A stretch of 64,000 nt of DNA from Rossellomorea sp. y25 (GTDB taxonomy: Bacteria; Bacillota; Bacilli; Bacillales; Bacillaceae_B). The notes under the pieces are model-generated. The model was not told the origin of the DNA and searched no databases. It saw only the letters and a list, made by a program, of their open reading frames with translations. The stretch lies in NCBI RefSeq assembly GCF_038049935.1, contig NZ_CP145886.1, positions 372,001 to 436,000 of the forward strand, given 5' to 3'. This document shows positions 61,498 through 64,000 of the stretch, in pieces (the stretch's first letter is position 1; the number at the start of each line of letters is the position of its first letter). The position numbers and the translations under genes are program-made.

Positions 61498-61953
61498 GTG
61501 GACTTAGAACATATTAAACATTCCTATATAGATCGTTTATTTACAGCTTTTCAAATTTCGAATCGTCATATTCAACAAGATCTGGCTTCCTCATTAAAAG
61601 AAATGAACTTAACAGGTCCCCAGTTTTATATTCTTTATCTCCTTTCCACATCGGAAGGAACAAAATCAACGGAACTTGCGGATAAGCTCGATGTAAAACC
61701 CAGTGCGATCACGGTGATGATCGACCGTTTACTTAAAAACAATTTTGTTATCCGGGAAAGAGATGAGAAGGATCGCAGAATTGTGAAGCTGGAACTAACC
61801 TCTGAAGGACATGAGGTTTTCGAGAAAGGAAAAGCTAAAAGGAAAGAAATTTTTTCAAAGTATCTCGCTTATCTTGATGAAGAAGATGTAAATCAACTGG
61901 TAACGATTTACGAGAAGCTCGCTGCAGCTGTTGAGAACAATACAGAAGAATAA
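61498..61953 (+). CDS. MarR-family transcriptional regulator
   Basis: 151 residues. Winged helix with GTKSTELADKLDVKPSAITVMIDRLLKNNFVIRERDEKDRRIVKLELTSEG (residues ~58-110), whose DEKDRR wing is diagnostic for MarR. Such regulators repress efflux pumps and are released by phenolic compounds or oxidants. GTG start after GAGGGGTAAA. The transporter downstream starts 13 bp after the stop, so it is the likely target. Confidence 0.93.
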   Translation: MDLEHIKHSYIDRLFTAFQISNRHIQQDLASSLKEMNLTGPQFYILYLLSTSEGTKSTELADKLDVKPSAITVMIDRLLKNNFVIRERDEKDRRIVKLELTSEGHEVFEKGKAKRKEIFSKYLAYLDEEDVNQLVTIYEKLAAAVENNTEE

Positions 61954-61966
61954 GGAGAGAACACAT

Positions 61967-63565
61967 ATGTCAGTACAACCAGGGATTAATAAACGCTTAG
62001 TGCTAACCGGTTTAATTATCGGGATGTTCTTTAGTGCACTTGAACAAACCGTAGTTGGGACAGCAATGCCAACTATTATCGCTGAGCTAAACGGTTTTTC
62101 TATTTTTGCGTGGGTAACCACGGCTTATTTAATTACTTCCACCACTGTTACACCAATCGTGGGGAAACTATCGGATTTATATGGTAGACGTTTATTGTAT
62201 TTGATTGGGGTCATCATTTTCATTATCGGATCGGGCTTGTGTGCAACGGCCACTTCCATGGAGCAGCTCGTTCTATATCGCGGTCTTCAAGGGATTGGCG
62301 GAGGAATGATCATGCCCCTGTCCCAAACGATTATTGGGGATATCTTCACAGCTGAACAGCGTGCAAAGTGGCAGGGGGTATTTGGAGCATTATTCGGATT
62401 AAGCTCCGTGATCGGTCCATTTATTGGCGGTTTCATTGTGGACACCATCAGCTGGCACTGGATTTTCTTGATAAACGTACCATTTGGTTTATTATCGGCA
62501 CTCCTATTGTTCATCGGTTTGAAGTATGAAAATGTAGGACGCCCGACAGATAAGGTAAGCATTGATTACTTGGGGATCATCACCCTGATTCCGGCGTTAG
62601 TGCTATTACTGATAGGGTTGAATTTCGGAGGAGACAAATTCGAGTGGACGTCAGGAACTAGCTTTCTGATTTTTGGTGGTGCCATCGTGTTACTGCTTCT
62701 GTTTGGTTTCATCGAAAACAAAGCAAAAGAACCAATCCTGGATCTAAGCCTGTTTAAGAATAGAGTGTTTGCGACGACGAATGCGTTAGGTTTCCTTCTT
62801 GGTCTGGGAATGTTCGGAGCGATTATGTTTGTACCGATGTTCATGCAGGGTATTCTCGGAGTTACACCAACCCAGGCAGGTTCTACGATGACTCCAATGA
62901 TGATCGCGATGATTATGGCAAGTATCATCGGAGGCAGATTATTGCTGAAACTGAAATACCGCACCGTCCTTACGGCAGGTATGCTCACTACTGTAGTCGG
63001 CTTTTTCTTGATGAGTACGATGGGTCCGGATTCTAAAGAATATACAGCATACTTTTTTATGGTGGTCATGGGATTTGGAATGGGTCTGGTGATGCCAACA
63101 CTTATGATTGCTGTTCAAAATGAATTTCCTAAGTCCCGATTGGGGGCTGTCACATCATCGGCCACCTTCTTCCGCTCGATCGGTGGAACGATTGGGATTA
63201 CAGTATTGAACGCCGTTATGAATCAGTCACTTCAAGAGAATATGAAGGAAGTGACGGCACAGCAGGATAATCCAGCTGCAAGTCAAATCCTTGCAGGGTT
63301 AAGTGAGAAAACAGATGCCCTGTTCGGCCTGCTTGTCACACCTGGTTTACTGGAAGTTCCGAAAGAGATTGGCAGCATCGTGATTGCTTCCATTGAAACA
63401 GCATGGTCTGATGCCTTCACAACTGTATTCTTGACAGGTTTAATCTTTATCGCGATTGGCGTGGGAGTGGCCCTGTCAGTCGGAAATGGAAGAATCAAAC
63501 GAGATAAAGAGTTGCAGGAAGAAGCGATCAAAGAGGAGACAACGCTTAAACCGGCCACTGAATAA
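61967..63565 (+). CDS. DHA2-family MFS multidrug efflux transporter (14 TM)
   Basis: 532 residues with 14 predicted helices. DHA2 motifs: FFSALEQTVVGTAMPTIIAEL in TM1 (motif D1), GKLSDLYGRRLLYLIG (motif A) and RGLQGIGGGMIMPLSQTIIGDIF (motif B/C region). The transporter family exports drugs and dyes (EmrB, QacA). The ATG at 61967 follows AAGGAGAG; an upstream ATG at 61931 lies within the marR gene. Operon with marR; terminator 63569-63608. C-terminal 30 residues are charged and cytoplasmic. Confidence 0.93.
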   Translation: MSVQPGINKRLVLTGLIIGMFFSALEQTVVGTAMPTIIAELNGFSIFAWVTTAYLITSTTVTPIVGKLSDLYGRRLLYLIGVIIFIIGSGLCATATSMEQLVLYRGLQGIGGGMIMPLSQTIIGDIFTAEQRAKWQGVFGALFGLSSVIGPFIGGFIVDTISWHWIFLINVPFGLLSALLLFIGLKYENVGRPTDKVSIDYLGIITLIPALVLLLIGLNFGGDKFEWTSGTSFLIFGGAIVLLLLFGFIENKAKEPILDLSLFKNRVFATTNALGFLLGLGMFGAIMFVPMFMQGILGVTPTQAGSTMTPMMIAMIMASIIGGRLLLKLKYRTVLTAGMLTTVVGFFLMSTMGPDSKEYTAYFFMVVMGFGMGLVMPTLMIAVQNEFPKSRLGAVTSSATFFRSIGGTIGITVLNAVMNQSLQENMKEVTAQQDNPAASQILAGLSEKTDALFGLLVTPGLLEVPKEIGSIVIASIETAWSDAFTTVFLTGLIFIAIGVGVALSVGNGRIKRDKELQEEAIKEETTLKPATE

Positions 63566-63568
63566 TAA

Positions 63569-63608
63569 GAAAAGCCTGCTTTGGAGTGATTTCAAAGCAG
63601 GCTTTTTG
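63569..63608 (+). terminator. terminator of the marR operon
   Basis: AAAAGCCTGCTTTG and CAAAGCAGGCTTTT stem with a GAGTGATTT loop, then T run. Confidence 0.92.
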
Positions 63609-63747
63609 TTGGTTTTTCCGGCCTCGGTTGGCATAAGTAAGAATCCTATGCGAGAAAATCGTTATTTTATAGAAAATGACATAATCTTTTTACTCACTTA
63701 TCAAATAAAAGCTATATTTTACTTGGTTCATAGAAACCTCCGATAGG

Positions 63748-63799
63748 ATAACGGCGAAATTTTCATTTTAACGGCGATATTCCAAATATAACGGCGAAA
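63748..63799. repeat. 20-bp tandem array, three TAACGGCGAWA cores
   Basis: Cores TAACGGCGAAA, TAACGGCGATA and TAACGGCGAAA start at 63749, 63769 and 63789, exactly 20 bp apart, with unrelated 9-base spacers. Same architecture as the arrays at 19589 and 37439 but a different core. The remainder of 63610-63890 shows no gene. Confidence 0.75.
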
Positions 63800-63891
63800 C
63801 GGATTCTCACGCCCCTCTATGCCTCGCACCAGAAAGATACCTTTCCCCAAGATCTCTTCTCACTCAGCAGCCTATGAATGCGTTTTGATGA

Positions 63892-63937
63892 AATTTTCTG
63901 AAAATATATTGACAATTTTCAACAGACACGTTATCTT
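63892..63937 (+). promoter_or_regulatory. CodY box and sigma-A promoter at the right edge
   Basis: AATTTTCTGAAAATA (63892-63906) matches the CodY consensus at 14 of 15 positions. Two bases later comes TTGACA (63909-63914), 17 bases, TATCTT (63932-63937). The gene it controls lies beyond the window. Confidence 0.75.
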
Positions 63938-64000
63938 TTGAGTAGATAAATATAACACATAATTACATAAACGAATTAATAACGTTATATAAATATATTT

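Noticed and set aside
1..64000. tRNA, rRNA, insertion sequence or prophage
   Set aside because: No tRNA cloverleaf with GTTCGA-type T arm, no rRNA landmarks, no transposase or integrase motifs were seen anywhere in the window.

Overview
The window reads as chromosome of a low-GC, endospore-forming Bacillaceae (Bacillus sensu lato; a Rossellomorea-like genus is possible but cannot be decided from the sequence alone). The support is an alpha/beta-type SASP gene, an RsbR-type stressosome protein, a KinB-like orphan kinase, T-box and TPP riboswitches, CodY-like boxes, strong GGAGG ribosome binding sites with frequent TTG/GTG starts, and many products close in length to Bacillus subtilis proteins (YwbE, YfiB/YfiC, YfmM, YkuS, YdaG, IspA, YurR). 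No rRNA, tRNA, prophage, insertion sequence or CRISPR array was found.

Layout. 1-500: small HTH protein and YwbE. 500-7630: a four-gene operon (NhaC-type antiporter, isoaspartyl dipeptidase, sigma-54 activator, RocB-like M20 hydrolase) behind a consensus -24/-12 promoter. 7630-10580: PxpB-PxpC plus an NRAMP-like transporter without the usual metal motif, and no PxpA. 11.1-16.9 kb: MFS transporter, a large helical-repeat/dynamin-like GTPase, two palindromic intergenic repeats and an RsbR paralogue. 17-19.5 kb: polar amino-acid ABC importer. 19.7-23.5 kb: GntR regulator, ABC transporter and ECF sigma factor in one operon. 23.8-33.7 kb: ZIP transporter, phosphatase, general stress protein, thioredoxin-like protein, TPP riboswitch with thiT, DedA protein, split ThrE exporter, secreted beta-propeller, mechanosensitive-channel-like protein. 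33.9-37.4 kb: heterodimeric ABC exporter. 37.6-37.9 kb: an unidentified structured non-coding RNA with its own promoter, closing stem and terminator. 38-45.8 kb: YdaG, a UDG-fold protein, SASP, AGCS symporter, a frameshifted membrane gene, acyl-CoA dehydrogenase, FUSC protein, a cyclic-phosphate-processing receiver protein, GDPD. 46-52.7 kb: a helix-turn-helix protein fused to a degenerate F1-ATPase beta-like domain, KinB-like kinase, YczE-like protein, nuclease/Fe-S helicase, ferritin-like protein, small spore-like protein, YkuS. 53-63.6 kb: intracellular subtilisin, Cu/Zn SOD, T-box-controlled NSS transporter, DadA-like oxidase, YfmM, FadR-type GntR regulator, YitT-family protein, MarR/DHA2 efflux pair. 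The right edge holds a CodY-box promoter for a gene outside the window.

The most novel-looking items are (i) the HTH plus F1-beta-like protein at 46069-47118, which has lost its P-loop and has three operator-like repeats upstream; (ii) the roughly 340-nt RNA gene at 37586-37929 on the minus strand; (iii) a palindromic repeat family with 15-17 bp terminal inverted repeats (10777-10905 and 52799-52940, the second holding a 62-bp perfect palindrome); and (iv) arrays of short cores repeated every 20-21 bp at three places. Themes linking ordinary genes are nitrogen and amino-acid acquisition (sigma-54 operon, PxpBC, amino-acid ABC importer, AGCS, NSS with T-box, IspA with CodY box), general stress (RsbR, YflT-like, YdaG, with sigma-B-like promoters before the last two) and sporulation. 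All family names come from reading the sequence; no database search was run.
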